Positions 1 through 7,099 of a DNA stretch of 37,655 nucleotides are shown here, one piece after another. The stretch's first letter is position 1, and every line of letters starts with the position of its first letter. The notes below the pieces were generated by a model. It was not told the DNA's origin. It worked only from the letters and a program-made list of their open reading frames with translations, and made no database searches. A program made the translations under genes and the position numbers. Origin of the DNA: Caulobacteraceae bacterium (GTDB lineage Bacteria > Pseudomonadota > Alphaproteobacteria > Caulobacterales > Caulobacteraceae). The stretch is taken from NCBI GenBank assembly GCA_025450315.1, contig JANWHQ010000008.1:1-37655 (forward strand), in the 5' to 3' direction.

Positions 1-510
1 GGGCCGATCCTCTGGCCGGCCATCGTGGCCGAGCGGCGGGCCGCCATCGCCGACTGGGCCAAGCTCGACACCCCGCCGGCCTTGGGGCCGGTGCCGGACG
101 TGATCGAGGACCCGGCCATCGTCATGCTCTGGGGCATCACCCGTGAGAACCTCGACATCTGGATGTCGGCCGGCGCGGAGGCCGATCCCAGCGAGATCAA
201 GGGCGTGGCCGCCTCCAACGGCGTGGTCGAGGGCACCGCGCGGGTGGTGAAGTCGGTGGAGGAGATCGGGCGGCTGAAGCAGGGCGACATCCTGGTCTGC
301 CAGGTGACCAATCCCACCTGGGCCCCGATCTTCCAGAAGATCTCGGCGGCGGTGTCGGACATCGGCGGCTCGATGAGCCACGCGGCCATCGTGGCCCGCG
401 AATACGGCCTGCCCGCCGTGGTCGGCACCGGCACGGCCACCTCCAAGATCAAGGACGGCCAGCGCGTGCGCGTCGACGGCGGACGCGGCGTGGTCACCAT
501 CCTGCAGTAG
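1..510 (+). CDS. PEP-utilising enzyme mobile-domain subunit, C-terminal part (partial)
   Basis: The frame is open from the first base, so this is the 3' end of a longer gene. The last ~100 residues form a PEP-utiliser mobile (swivelling phosphohistidine) domain: a GVVEGTARVV start, a CQVTNPTWAPIF segment, and the signature GGSMSHAAIVARE whose histidine (codon at 379-381) is the residue phosphorylated in PEP synthase, PPDK and phenylphosphate synthase. It ends in the usual DGGRGVVTIL strand. The next gene, 7 nt downstream, supplies only the ATP/pyruvate-binding domain, so the two form a split phosphotransferase. This matches the two-subunit layout described for phenylphosphate synthase of Thauera, where the larger subunit carries the histidine near its C-terminus. 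Role inferred: ATP-driven transfer of a phosphoryl group through the histidine to a hydroxyl or enol substrate. The substrate is unknown and the true start lies outside the window. Confidence 0.85.
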   Translation, partial: GPILWPAIVAERRAAIADWAKLDTPPALGPVPDVIEDPAIVMLWGITRENLDIWMSAGAEADPSEIKGVAASNGVVEGTARVVKSVEEIGRLKQGDILVCQVTNPTWAPIFQKISAAVSDIGGSMSHAAIVAREYGLPAVVGTGTATSKIKDGQRVRVDGGRGVVTILQ

Positions 511-517
511 AGCCCGA

Positions 518-1603
518 ATGCCTGTTTCCACCGACGCCATCGGCTGGTTCGCCGACATCGGACTTTCCGACCGCCTCACCGTGGGCGGCAAGGGCGGGAG
601 CCTGGGCGAGCTGACCCGCGCCGGCATCGCCGTGCCGCCCGGATTCGTGGTCAAGACCTCGGCCTTCGAACGCTTCATCGACGCGCTGGAGGCCTCGGGG
701 CCCATCCGCGCCGAGGTCGAGGCCCTGGATCCCGGCGACCTGGACGCCGTCACCCGCTGCTCCAAGGCCCTGCGCGCCCGCATCGAGGCGGCGGCGCTGC
801 CCGGCGACCTGCGGGCCGAGATCGCCGCGGCCCATGCCGAGCTCTGCGGCGCCGACGGCTCCAGCCCCGTGGCCATCCGCTCCTCGGCCACCACCGAGGA
901 CGCCGAGGACGCCAGCTTCGCGGGCCTGCAGGACACCTTCCTCTGGGTGAAGGGGCCCGCGTCCGCCCTGGCCTTCATCCGCACCTGCTGGGCCAGCCTC
1001 TATTCGGTGGAGTCGATGACCTACCGGCGCAGGCACGCCCTCCCCGAGTCCGGCGTGCACATGGCGGTGGTGGTCCAGCGCATGGTCGACGCCCGCACCG
1101 CCGGGGTGATGTTCACCCGCAGCCCCCTGACCGGCGACCGCTCGGTGATCGCCATCGAAGGCGCCTGGGGCCTGGGTTCGGCGGTGGTCGGCGGCGAGGT
1201 GACGCCCGACCGCTGGGTGGTGGGCAAGATCACCGGCGAGATCTCGGTGCGCGACCTCCAGGACAAGCACATCCGCCATGCGCCCTCGCCGGACGGCGGG
1301 GTGCGTGAGGAGGAGGTTCCGGCCGAGCTGCGCAAGGCCCCTTGCCTGTCGGACCCCGAGCTGCTGCGCCTGCGGGAAATTGGCCGCAAGGTCGAACGCC
1401 ACTATGGCCGGCCGCAGGACATCGAATGGGCGGTCGACCAATCGGGCGAGGTGCTGCTGCTGCAGAGCCGGCCCGAGACGGTGTGGTCCACCAAGGAGGC
1501 CGCCCCGGTGGCCGCGCCCAAGGCCAATCCCCTGGAGCATGTGATGAGTGTGTTCGGCGGCGCCTCCGCCATGAAGAGCGGCCCGGGGAGGATCGAAGGA
1601 TGA
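518..1603 (+). CDS. PEP synthase-type ATP-binding (PPDK N-terminal) subunit
   Basis: This 361-residue protein is a stand-alone PPDK/PEP-synthase N-terminal ATP-grasp domain. Family hallmarks are visible: VGGKGGSLGEL near residue 22, AIRSSATTEDAEDASFAG near residue 120, GVMFTRSPLTGD near residue 200, and a C-terminal DIEWAVDQSGEVLLLQSRPET. It has no swivelling histidine domain of its own; that is in the preceding gene. The length matches the ~40 kDa second subunit of phenylphosphate synthase. Expected role: bind ATP and phosphorylate the histidine of the partner, probably releasing AMP and phosphate as in that enzyme family. The start is the ATG 7 nt after the upstream stop, with only a weak ribosome site, suggesting translational coupling. 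The stop overlaps the next ATG by four bases (ATGA). The partner substrate cannot be read from the sequence. Confidence 0.88.
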   Translation: MPVSTDAIGWFADIGLSDRLTVGGKGGSLGELTRAGIAVPPGFVVKTSAFERFIDALEASGPIRAEVEALDPGDLDAVTRCSKALRARIEAAALPGDLRAEIAAAHAELCGADGSSPVAIRSSATTEDAEDASFAGLQDTFLWVKGPASALAFIRTCWASLYSVESMTYRRRHALPESGVHMAVVVQRMVDARTAGVMFTRSPLTGDRSVIAIEGAWGLGSAVVGGEVTPDRWVVGKITGEISVRDLQDKHIRHAPSPDGGVREEEVPAELRKAPCLSDPELLRLREIGRKVERHYGRPQDIEWAVDQSGEVLLLQSRPETVWSTKEAAPVAAPKANPLEHVMSVFGGASAMKSGPGRIEG

Positions 1604-2121
1604 GTCTGACGGCAAAGGATGTCGCCGAGATCATCCGCCTTCTGGAAGAGTCGAGCTTCGACGAGCTGGAGCTGGAATCGGGGGACCTGAAGCTCAGCCT
1701 GCGGCGGGGTGAAGGCGGGGTCACCCCCTCCACCGCCCGCCCTGCGGCGGACGGTCCCCCTCCCCCAAAGGGGGAGGACCTTAGGTCGAGGTCGAAGCGT
1801 GGATCTTCCCCCCCCGGGGGAAGTACGGCCGAAGGCCGGGATGGGGGTAGCGCCGCGGCGCCGCCCTCCGACCCCGACGCCGTCGACGTCCCCTCCCCCC
1901 TGCTGGGGATCTTCTACCGGGCCCCCAAGCCCGGCGAGGCGCCGTTCATCGAGGTGGGCGCCAAGGTCGGGGCCGACACCGTCATCGGCATCATCGAGGT
2001 GATGAAGCTGATGAACTCGGTCCACGCCGGCGTGACCGGCGAGGTGGTCGAGATCCTGGCCGCCAACGCGGCCCTGGTCGAATACGGCGAGACCCTGGTC
2101 CGGGTCCGCCCGGCCGGCTGA
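1600..2121 (+). CDS. Biotin carboxyl carrier protein with a repeat-derived linker
   Basis: A 173-residue BCCP. Residues 6-37 look like the AccB N-terminal motif (DVAEIIRLLEES...LKLSLRRG). Residues 98-173 form the biotinyl domain (SPLLGIFYRAPKPGE, IEVGAKVGADTVIGIIEVMKLMN). The biotinylated lysine is K136 in E-V-M-K-L-M; the usual EAMKM alanine is valine here. The start is the ATG inside the upstream stop (ATGA overlap), and the biotin carboxylase begins 4 nt after this stop. Residues ~40-85 form a Pro/Gly/Ser/Arg-rich linker whose DNA is a palindromic repeat (see the repeat entry) kept in frame. In an operon with its own carboxylase and transferase this is more likely the carrier of a dedicated carboxylase than acetyl-CoA carboxylase AccB. 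Confidence 0.9.
   Translation: MSLTAKDVAEIIRLLEESSFDELELESGDLKLSLRRGEGGVTPSTARPAADGPPPPKGEDLRSRSKRGSSPPGGSTAEGRDGGSAAAPPSDPDAVDVPSPLLGIFYRAPKPGEAPFIEVGAKVGADTVIGIIEVMKLMNSVHAGVTGEVVEILAANAALVEYGETLVRVRPAG
1725..1850. repeat. REP-like palindromic repeat inside the BCCP gene
   Basis: The DNA of the BCCP linker contains two back-to-back palindromes: CTCCCCC-aaa-GGGGGAG at 1760-1776 and TTCCCCC-cc-GGGGGAA at 1806-1821. CCCTCCACCGC-type sequence precedes them and an ACGGCCGAAGGCCGG palindrome (1824-1838) follows. This composition is typical of the intergenic repeats scattered in Caulobacterales and sphingomonad genomes. That family match is from memory; no second copy of this type is visible in the window. 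The boundaries are approximate. Because the insert keeps the frame, it is translated as a disordered linker. Confidence 0.6.
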
Positions 2122-2125
2122 TCCG

Positions 2126-3490
2126 ATGCCGATCCAGCGCATCCTCATCGCCAACCGGGGCGAGATCGCCCTGCGCATCCTCAGCACCTGCAGGCGGCTG
2201 GGCATCGAGACGGTGCTGGCCGCCTCGGAGGCCGACCTGGACTCCCTGCCCGCGCGGCTGGCCGACCGCACCCTGTGCATCGGCCCCGCGCCCTCGGCCC
2301 AGAGCTATCTGAAGCCCGACACCATCGTTCAGGCGGCCCTGGGCTCGGGCTGCGACGCCATCCATCCGGGCTACGGCTTCCTCTCCGAGCGCGCGTCGCT
2401 GGCCAGGCTCTGCGAGCAGGCAGGGGTGATCTTCATCGGCCCCACCTCGGCCCAGATCGAGGCGGTGGGCGACAAGCTGCGGGCCAGGGCCGAAGCCGAG
2501 GCGGCCGAGGTCCCGGTGGCGCCGGGCGGCGCGGCCGCCTCGCTGGACGCGGCGGTGGCCATGGGGACCCGGATCGGCGCCCCCCTGCTGGTCAAGGCCG
2601 TGGGCGGCGGCGGCGGGCGGGGCATGAAGCGGGTCGACGACCTGGCCGAGCTGCCCCAGGCGCTGGCCATGGCGTCGGCCGAGGCCGGCGCGGCCTTCGG
2701 CGACGAGCGGGTCTATCTGGAGCGCTTCGTGGCGCGCGGCCGCCACGTGGAGGTGCAGGTGCTGGGCGATGGCGCCGGCCGGGTGATCCACCTGGGCGAA
2801 CGCGACTGCTCGGTCCAGCGCCGCTACCAGAAACTGATCGAGGAGACGCCCGCCCCCGGCCTTTCCGACGACGTCCGCGCCGCGATCCGCCAGGCCGGGG
2901 TGCGCTACGCCGAGCGGCTGGACTACCGCGGGGCCGGGACGGTGGAGTTCCTGGTCGATGTGGACCGGGCCGAGTTCTACTTCCTGGAGATGAACGCCCG
3001 CATCCAGGTCGAGCATCCGGTCACCGAGTGCGTCACCGACGTCGACCTGGTGGCCGAGCAGATCGCCATCGCATCCGGCCAGGGCCTGCGCCTGACCCAG
3101 GACCAGATCCGCCTGCAAGGCGCGGCCATCGAGTGCCGCATCAACGCCGAGGACCCCGAACGCGACTTCATGCCCAGCCCCGGGACGGTCACCCAGGCCC
3201 GCTGGCCCTCGGGCGAAGGGATCCGGGTCGACACCCACATCGCCACGGGCTCGCGCGTGCCGCCCTACTACGACTCGCTGATGGCCAAGCTCATCGCCCA
3301 TGGCCGCGACCGGGCCGAGGCCCTGGCCCGCCTCAGGAAAGCCGTGGCCGAAACCCATATCGAGGGGGTCAGGACCAACCTCGGCTTCCACGCCCAGGTG
3401 CTCGCCGATCCCGAGTTCGCGGCGGGCGGCATGGACACCGGCTATCTGGCGCGCCTGTTCGAACGCAAAGCCGCCCTTCAGGAGGCCTGA
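2126..3490 (+). CDS. accC: Biotin carboxylase subunit
   Basis: A 454-residue ATP-grasp biotin carboxylase, close to the normal AccC length. Visible features: N-terminal ILIANRGEIALRI, the AIHPGYGFLSE segment, the glycine-rich ATP loop GGGGGRGMK at 160-168, and EMNARIQVEHPVTE with the catalytic glutamate at about E288. The C-terminal region contains DSLMAKLIAHGRDRAEAL. It carboxylates biotin on the carrier using ATP and bicarbonate. It lies 4 nt after the BCCP stop and 3 nt before the carboxyltransferase start, so the three subunits are one transcription unit. The symbol reflects the family only. Given its partners, it probably serves the carboxylase of this operon rather than fatty-acid synthesis. 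Confidence 0.93.
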   Translation: MPIQRILIANRGEIALRILSTCRRLGIETVLAASEADLDSLPARLADRTLCIGPAPSAQSYLKPDTIVQAALGSGCDAIHPGYGFLSERASLARLCEQAGVIFIGPTSAQIEAVGDKLRARAEAEAAEVPVAPGGAAASLDAAVAMGTRIGAPLLVKAVGGGGGRGMKRVDDLAELPQALAMASAEAGAAFGDERVYLERFVARGRHVEVQVLGDGAGRVIHLGERDCSVQRRYQKLIEETPAPGLSDDVRAAIRQAGVRYAERLDYRGAGTVEFLVDVDRAEFYFLEMNARIQVEHPVTECVTDVDLVAEQIAIASGQGLRLTQDQIRLQGAAIECRINAEDPERDFMPSPGTVTQARWPSGEGIRVDTHIATGSRVPPYYDSLMAKLIAHGRDRAEALARLRKAVAETHIEGVRTNLGFHAQVLADPEFAAGGMDTGYLARLFERKAALQEA

Positions 3491-3493
3491 CCC

Positions 3494-4975
3494 ATGGCGA
3501 ACATCCAGCTCGTCGAGACCTCGCTGCGCGACGGCAACCAGAGCCTCTGGGCGGCGCTGGGCGTCGACACCGCCCGCACCCTGACCATCGCCCCGGCGAT
3601 GGACCGCGTCGGCTTCAAGGCTATCGACTTCACCACCTCGACCCACATGGGCGTGGCGGTCCGCTACAAGCAGGAGGACCCCTGGGAGCGGATCCGGCTG
3701 ATGGCCGCCGCCTGCCCCAATACGCCGCTGCAGTTCCTGTCGACCGGCTTCCGCTTCATCTCGTGGGAGACCGCCAGCCCCGAGTTCATGGCCCTGGCGT
3801 TCAAGACCCTGGTCAACAACGGCATCCGCCGCTTCGCCCTGGCCGATCCGATGAACGACCTGGCGGGCAACCTGGCGGCCTCGAAAATGGCCAAGGCGGC
3901 CGGGGCGACCTACATCGTGCCGGCCCTGGTCTATACCCTGAGCCCGATCCACGACGACGCCCACTATGTCGAGCGGGCCCGGGCCCTGGCGGCCAGCCCC
4001 GACGTCGACGCCCTCTACATCAAGGACCCTGGCGGGCTGCTGAGCCCGGTGCGGGCCCGGACCCTGATCCCGGCGATCAAGGCGGTGATGGGCGACAAGC
4101 CCCTGGAGCTGCACGCCCACTGCACCATCGGCCTTGGCGAGATGACCTATATGGACGCCCCGGACCATGGGGTTTCGGCCGTGCAGTGCGCCTCGGGCGC
4201 CGCCGCCGACGGGACCTCAAACCCGCCGTCGCTGCGGGTGGCCTCCAACCTGCGCGAGCTCGGCCACACCATCGACATCGACGACCAGGCCCTGGCCGAG
4301 GTCTCCGGCTACTTCGACCGTCTGGCCGAGGCCGAGGGCCTGCCCGTGGGCGGTCCGCAATCGTTCAACGCCGCCTATCTGCATCATCAGCTGCCGGGCG
4401 GGGTGGTCGGCACCATGCGCCGGCACCTGGCCGAGCACCGCCAGCCCCACATCGAGGCCCAGGTGATCGAGGAGCTGGGCCGGGTGCGCGAGGAGCTGGG
4501 CTGGCCCATCGTGATGACGCCCTTCGCCCAGATGATCCTCACCCAGGCGGTGATGAACGTCACCGGCAAGGAGCGCTATGCCGTGATCCCCGACGAGATC
4601 ATCCGCTATGCCCTCGGCAAGTTCGGGCGGCCCAACGTCCCCATCGCGCCGGAGGTGATGGACCGCATCATGTCGCTGCCGCGCACCAAGGAGCTGGATC
4701 GCGAGCCCGGCATGGCGCCCCTGTCGGAGCTGCGCCGCCGTATCGGGCCGAACCTATCGGACGAGGAGTTCCTGCTGCGCGCCACCATGCCGGCCGGGCT
4801 GGTGGACGCCATGCAGCCGCCGGGCGCCGCGGCCCGCCGCTACGATCCGGAGATCAGCGCCATCACCCAGCTGGTCCGCGAGCTGACCGCCCGCACCGAC
4901 ATCGCCGAGATCGCCGTCGACAAGCCGGGGTTCCGTCTGGCGCTGCGGCGCAACCGCCAACTCGAGGAGGCCTAG
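3494..4975 (+). CDS. Pyruvate-carboxylase-type biotin-dependent carboxyltransferase, probably altered specificity
   Basis: A 493-residue HMGL-like TIM-barrel carboxyltransferase plus PYC/OADA-type C-terminal domain. The metal centre is intact: D13 in ETSLRDGNQS, the carboxylated lysine K177 in YIKDPGGLL, and the HxH pair H207/H209 in LHAHCTIG. The R12/Q16 pair and the GTS threonine (T241) also match pyruvate carboxylase. The loop that reads LLRGxN...Y there reads FLSTGFRFISW here, so the pyruvate-carboxylate arginine corresponds to T84 and the tyrosine to W91. The TFDV aspartate appears to be G53. These assignments are from a remembered alignment. Residues ~452-490 (ITQLVRELTARTDI...FRLALRRN) resemble the AccB N-terminal motif of the operon's own BCCP. 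Reaction inferred: transfer CO2 from carboxybiotin to a non-2-oxoacid, perhaps an enol or ketone. Oxaloacetate decarboxylase and pyruvate carboxylase subunit B are weaker alternatives. Confidence 0.85.
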   Translation: MANIQLVETSLRDGNQSLWAALGVDTARTLTIAPAMDRVGFKAIDFTTSTHMGVAVRYKQEDPWERIRLMAAACPNTPLQFLSTGFRFISWETASPEFMALAFKTLVNNGIRRFALADPMNDLAGNLAASKMAKAAGATYIVPALVYTLSPIHDDAHYVERARALAASPDVDALYIKDPGGLLSPVRARTLIPAIKAVMGDKPLELHAHCTIGLGEMTYMDAPDHGVSAVQCASGAAADGTSNPPSLRVASNLRELGHTIDIDDQALAEVSGYFDRLAEAEGLPVGGPQSFNAAYLHHQLPGGVVGTMRRHLAEHRQPHIEAQVIEELGRVREELGWPIVMTPFAQMILTQAVMNVTGKERYAVIPDEIIRYALGKFGRPNVPIAPEVMDRIMSLPRTKELDREPGMAPLSELRRRIGPNLSDEEFLLRATMPAGLVDAMQPPGAAARRYDPEISAITQLVRELTARTDIAEIAVDKPGFRLALRRNRQLEEA

Positions 4976-4979
4976 AGCC

Positions 4980-5837
4980 TTGGACGCTTCGGTCGATCGC
5001 GGCGAGGACGGGCTTCGAACCCCGGCCGGCTACATGTTCGACGTCGACGGCACCCTGGTGCTGGGCGACCGCTCGGGCCACGGCTATGAGGTGCTGCCCG
5101 GCGCCAAGCAGGTGCTGGAGACGCTGAAGGCGCGCGGCATCCCCTTCGTGCTGCTCACCAACGGCAGCGCCTATCCGGCCGCGGTCCAGGCGCCGCGACT
5201 GCGCGAGGTGGGCCTGCCGGTCGAGGACTGGCAGATGCTGACGCCGTCCAGCGTCACCGCCGACTACCTGGCCCGCAAGGGCGTCAGGAGCGCCCTGATC
5301 CTGGGCACGCCCGGTGTCGGCCACGCCCTGGCCGAGACGGGCGTCGAGCTCAAGTTCACCGGCCAGCCGGGCGCGGACGAGGTCGACGCGGTCTATGTCG
5401 GCTGGCATCCGGACTGCGGCATGAAGGACATCGAGACCGCCTGCCACGCCATCTGGAACGGGGCCGGGCTCTACATCGCCTCGTCCGTGCCCTTCTTCGC
5501 CAGCCACGGCGGCAAGGCGATCGGCTATTCCCACGCCATCTATGCGGCGATCCGCAGCCTGACCGACAACAAGCGCGGGATCATCACCGGCAAGCCCTCC
5601 CAGCATGCGCTGAAGTTCGTGGCCCGCACCCTGGGCGTGCCGCTGAAGAGCGTCGGCGTGGTCGGCGACGATCCCACGCTGGAACCGGCCATGGCCCGCA
5701 AGGGCGGGGCCATCGGCTTCGGCGTCACCACCGGCATCTACAAACAGGCCGACTGGCTGGCCCAGCCCCCGGCCAACCGCCCGGACCGGCTGCTGACCTG
5801 CGTCGGAGACCTCCTGGAGCTTGGGGTGATCGGTTAG
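4980..5837 (+). CDS. HAD-superfamily (IIA, NagD/PGP-type) phosphatase
   Basis: A 285-residue HAD hydrolase of the NagD/phosphoglycolate-phosphatase-like class. Motif I is FDVDGTLV with D21 as nucleophile and D23 as general acid. Motif II lies in LLTNGSAYP, the motif III lysine in ITGKPSQHA, and motif IV in VVGDDPTLEPAMARKGG. The C2-type cap sits between motifs II and III. The start is a TTG at 4980, chosen because a strong GAGGAGG ribosome site (4964-4970) lies 9 nt upstream and the next ATG (5034) would put the nucleophile at residue 3. It follows the carboxyltransferase by 4 nt, so it is the last gene of the carboxylase operon. Inferred role: dephosphorylate the phosphorylated intermediate or product of the pathway. 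Its 3' end overlaps the convergent MFS gene by four bases. Confidence 0.85.
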   Translation: MDASVDRGEDGLRTPAGYMFDVDGTLVLGDRSGHGYEVLPGAKQVLETLKARGIPFVLLTNGSAYPAAVQAPRLREVGLPVEDWQMLTPSSVTADYLARKGVRSALILGTPGVGHALAETGVELKFTGQPGADEVDAVYVGWHPDCGMKDIETACHAIWNGAGLYIASSVPFFASHGGKAIGYSHAIYAAIRSLTDNKRGIITGKPSQHALKFVARTLGVPLKSVGVVGDDPTLEPAMARKGGAIGFGVTTGIYKQADWLAQPPANRPDRLLTCVGDLLELGVIG

Positions 5838-7069
5838 GCGGCGGCCCTGGCCCGCCGCGCCAGCGCTGCGGGCGCCGTCTCGGTGAGCAGCAAGGCCAGA
5901 AGGCCGCACACGCCGGCGCAGGCGGCGCAGATCCAGAAGGGCGCGCCCGCGCCCACGATGTCGGCCGCCCGGCCGGCCGCCGTCGGTCCCAGGACCCCGC
6001 CGATGATCTCGCCCGAGGCTAGGGAGATGGCTACCGCCGTCGCCGCGTGCCGCGCCGGAGCGCTTTCGGTCGGCACCACCGCGACATAGAGAGGGCCCGC
6101 CCCGCCGCCGATGTTGCCGACGATCAGGGCCAGGGTCAGAAGCCAGGTCGGACCGTGGATCAGCAGCACCGCCAGGGGCGGGATCATGCCGATGAAGCAG
6201 ACCGCCGCCAGCGCCGGCTTGCGCCCGATGCGGTCGGAGATCGCCGGCACGACCATGCCGCCGGCGGCGACGGTCAGGCTGGTGGCGGCCACCACGAAGC
6301 CCATGGTGGTGGGCGCCAGGCCGTCCACCCGCACCAGGTAGATCGGCAGGAAGACGCCCTGGACGATCAGCCACGCCGAGTAGAGGCCCGAGATCACCAG
6401 GCACAGCAGGATGTTGCGAGATCCCAGGAGCGACAGCACGCCGGTCCCGCCGGGGATCTTGGCCTCCGGGGCGCTGCGCGGCGGTTCGGTCGGCCGCCGC
6501 AGCCAGATCATCAGGACCCCGGCCAGGATCAGGCCCGGGACCGCCGAGACGAAGAAGGCCGAGCGCCAGCCGAAGGCCTCGGCCAGATGGGTGGATACGA
6601 TCGGGCCCACGCCGCCGCCGATCAGGGCGGCGCCGAGGTTCAGCATGATGCCCATGTTCAGCCCGCGCCGGTGCTCGGAGGATTCCAGCGCGATCACCGA
6701 CTGGCCGATGGGGGCCAGGGGGCCCTCGGCGACGCCCAGGATGCAGCGCGCGGCCAGCAGCATGGTGAAGCCCGTCGCCAGTCCCGAAACGGCTGAGAAC
6801 AGCGAGAACAGCACCAGCATGGCGATCATGATCGGCTTGCGCCGCCCGGTGCCGTCGGCCAGTGACGCCAGCAGGAACCCCGATCCGGCGATGGTCACCG
6901 ACAGCCCCGAGGCCAGCAGCCCCAGCTGGGTGTTCGAGAGGTGGAACTCCGGGACGATGTAGGGCGAGAGGAAGCTGACGGCCGTCCGGTCCAGGGCGAC
7001 GATGCCGTTCAACAGGCTCATCATCAGGACGAGCCCGTTCTCGTAGCTCCACAGTCTGGATGTCTTCAC
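5834..7069 (-). CDS. MFS transporter (first of two)
   Basis: A 411-residue major facilitator with about 12 hydrophobic segments. Between segments 2 and 3 it carries a motif-A-like loop (LADGTGRRKPIMIA), and near residue 100 it has AARCILGVAEGPLAPIG. The cytoplasmic middle loop around residue 200 is short and charged. The family includes proton-coupled organic-anion and sugar-phosphate carriers; the substrate cannot be named. The start is a GTG at 7069, supported by GGGGAGGG about 9 nt upstream. The gene begins 30 nt after the second MFS gene ends, so the two are probably co-transcribed. Its stop overlaps the phosphatase stop on the other strand, leaving no room for separate terminators. The context suggests uptake or export of the compound handled by the carboxylase operon. 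Confidence 0.87.
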   Translation of the reverse strand: MKTSRLWSYENGLVLMMSLLNGIVALDRTAVSFLSPYIVPEFHLSNTQLGLLASGLSVTIAGSGFLLASLADGTGRRKPIMIAMLVLFSLFSAVSGLATGFTMLLAARCILGVAEGPLAPIGQSVIALESSEHRRGLNMGIMLNLGAALIGGGVGPIVSTHLAEAFGWRSAFFVSAVPGLILAGVLMIWLRRPTEPPRSAPEAKIPGGTGVLSLLGSRNILLCLVISGLYSAWLIVQGVFLPIYLVRVDGLAPTTMGFVVAATSLTVAAGGMVVPAISDRIGRKPALAAVCFIGMIPPLAVLLIHGPTWLLTLALIVGNIGGGAGPLYVAVVPTESAPARHAATAVAISLASGEIIGGVLGPTAAGRAADIVGAGAPFWICAACAGVCGLLALLLTETAPAALARRARAAA

Positions 7070-7099
7070 GCGCCGCGGCCCTCCCCGGCCAGGTTCAGG

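Noticed and set aside
1600-3490. BCCP and biotin carboxylase as the acetyl-CoA carboxylase accBC pair
   Set aside because: accBC would not normally be embedded between a phosphotransferase and a PC-type carboxyltransferase with 3-4 nt gaps; the EVMK variant and unusual linker also differ.
1991-4168. A 725-codon open frame on the minus strand across the biotin carboxylase genes
   Set aside because: It is antisense to clear conserved proteins, has His/Gly/Arg/Gln-rich sequence typical of high-GC shadow frames and no recognisable domain.
2275-5127. A 950-codon plus-strand frame overlapping accC and the carboxyltransferase
   Set aside because: Arg/Gly/Pro-rich out-of-frame shadow; the overlapped frames carry all family motifs.
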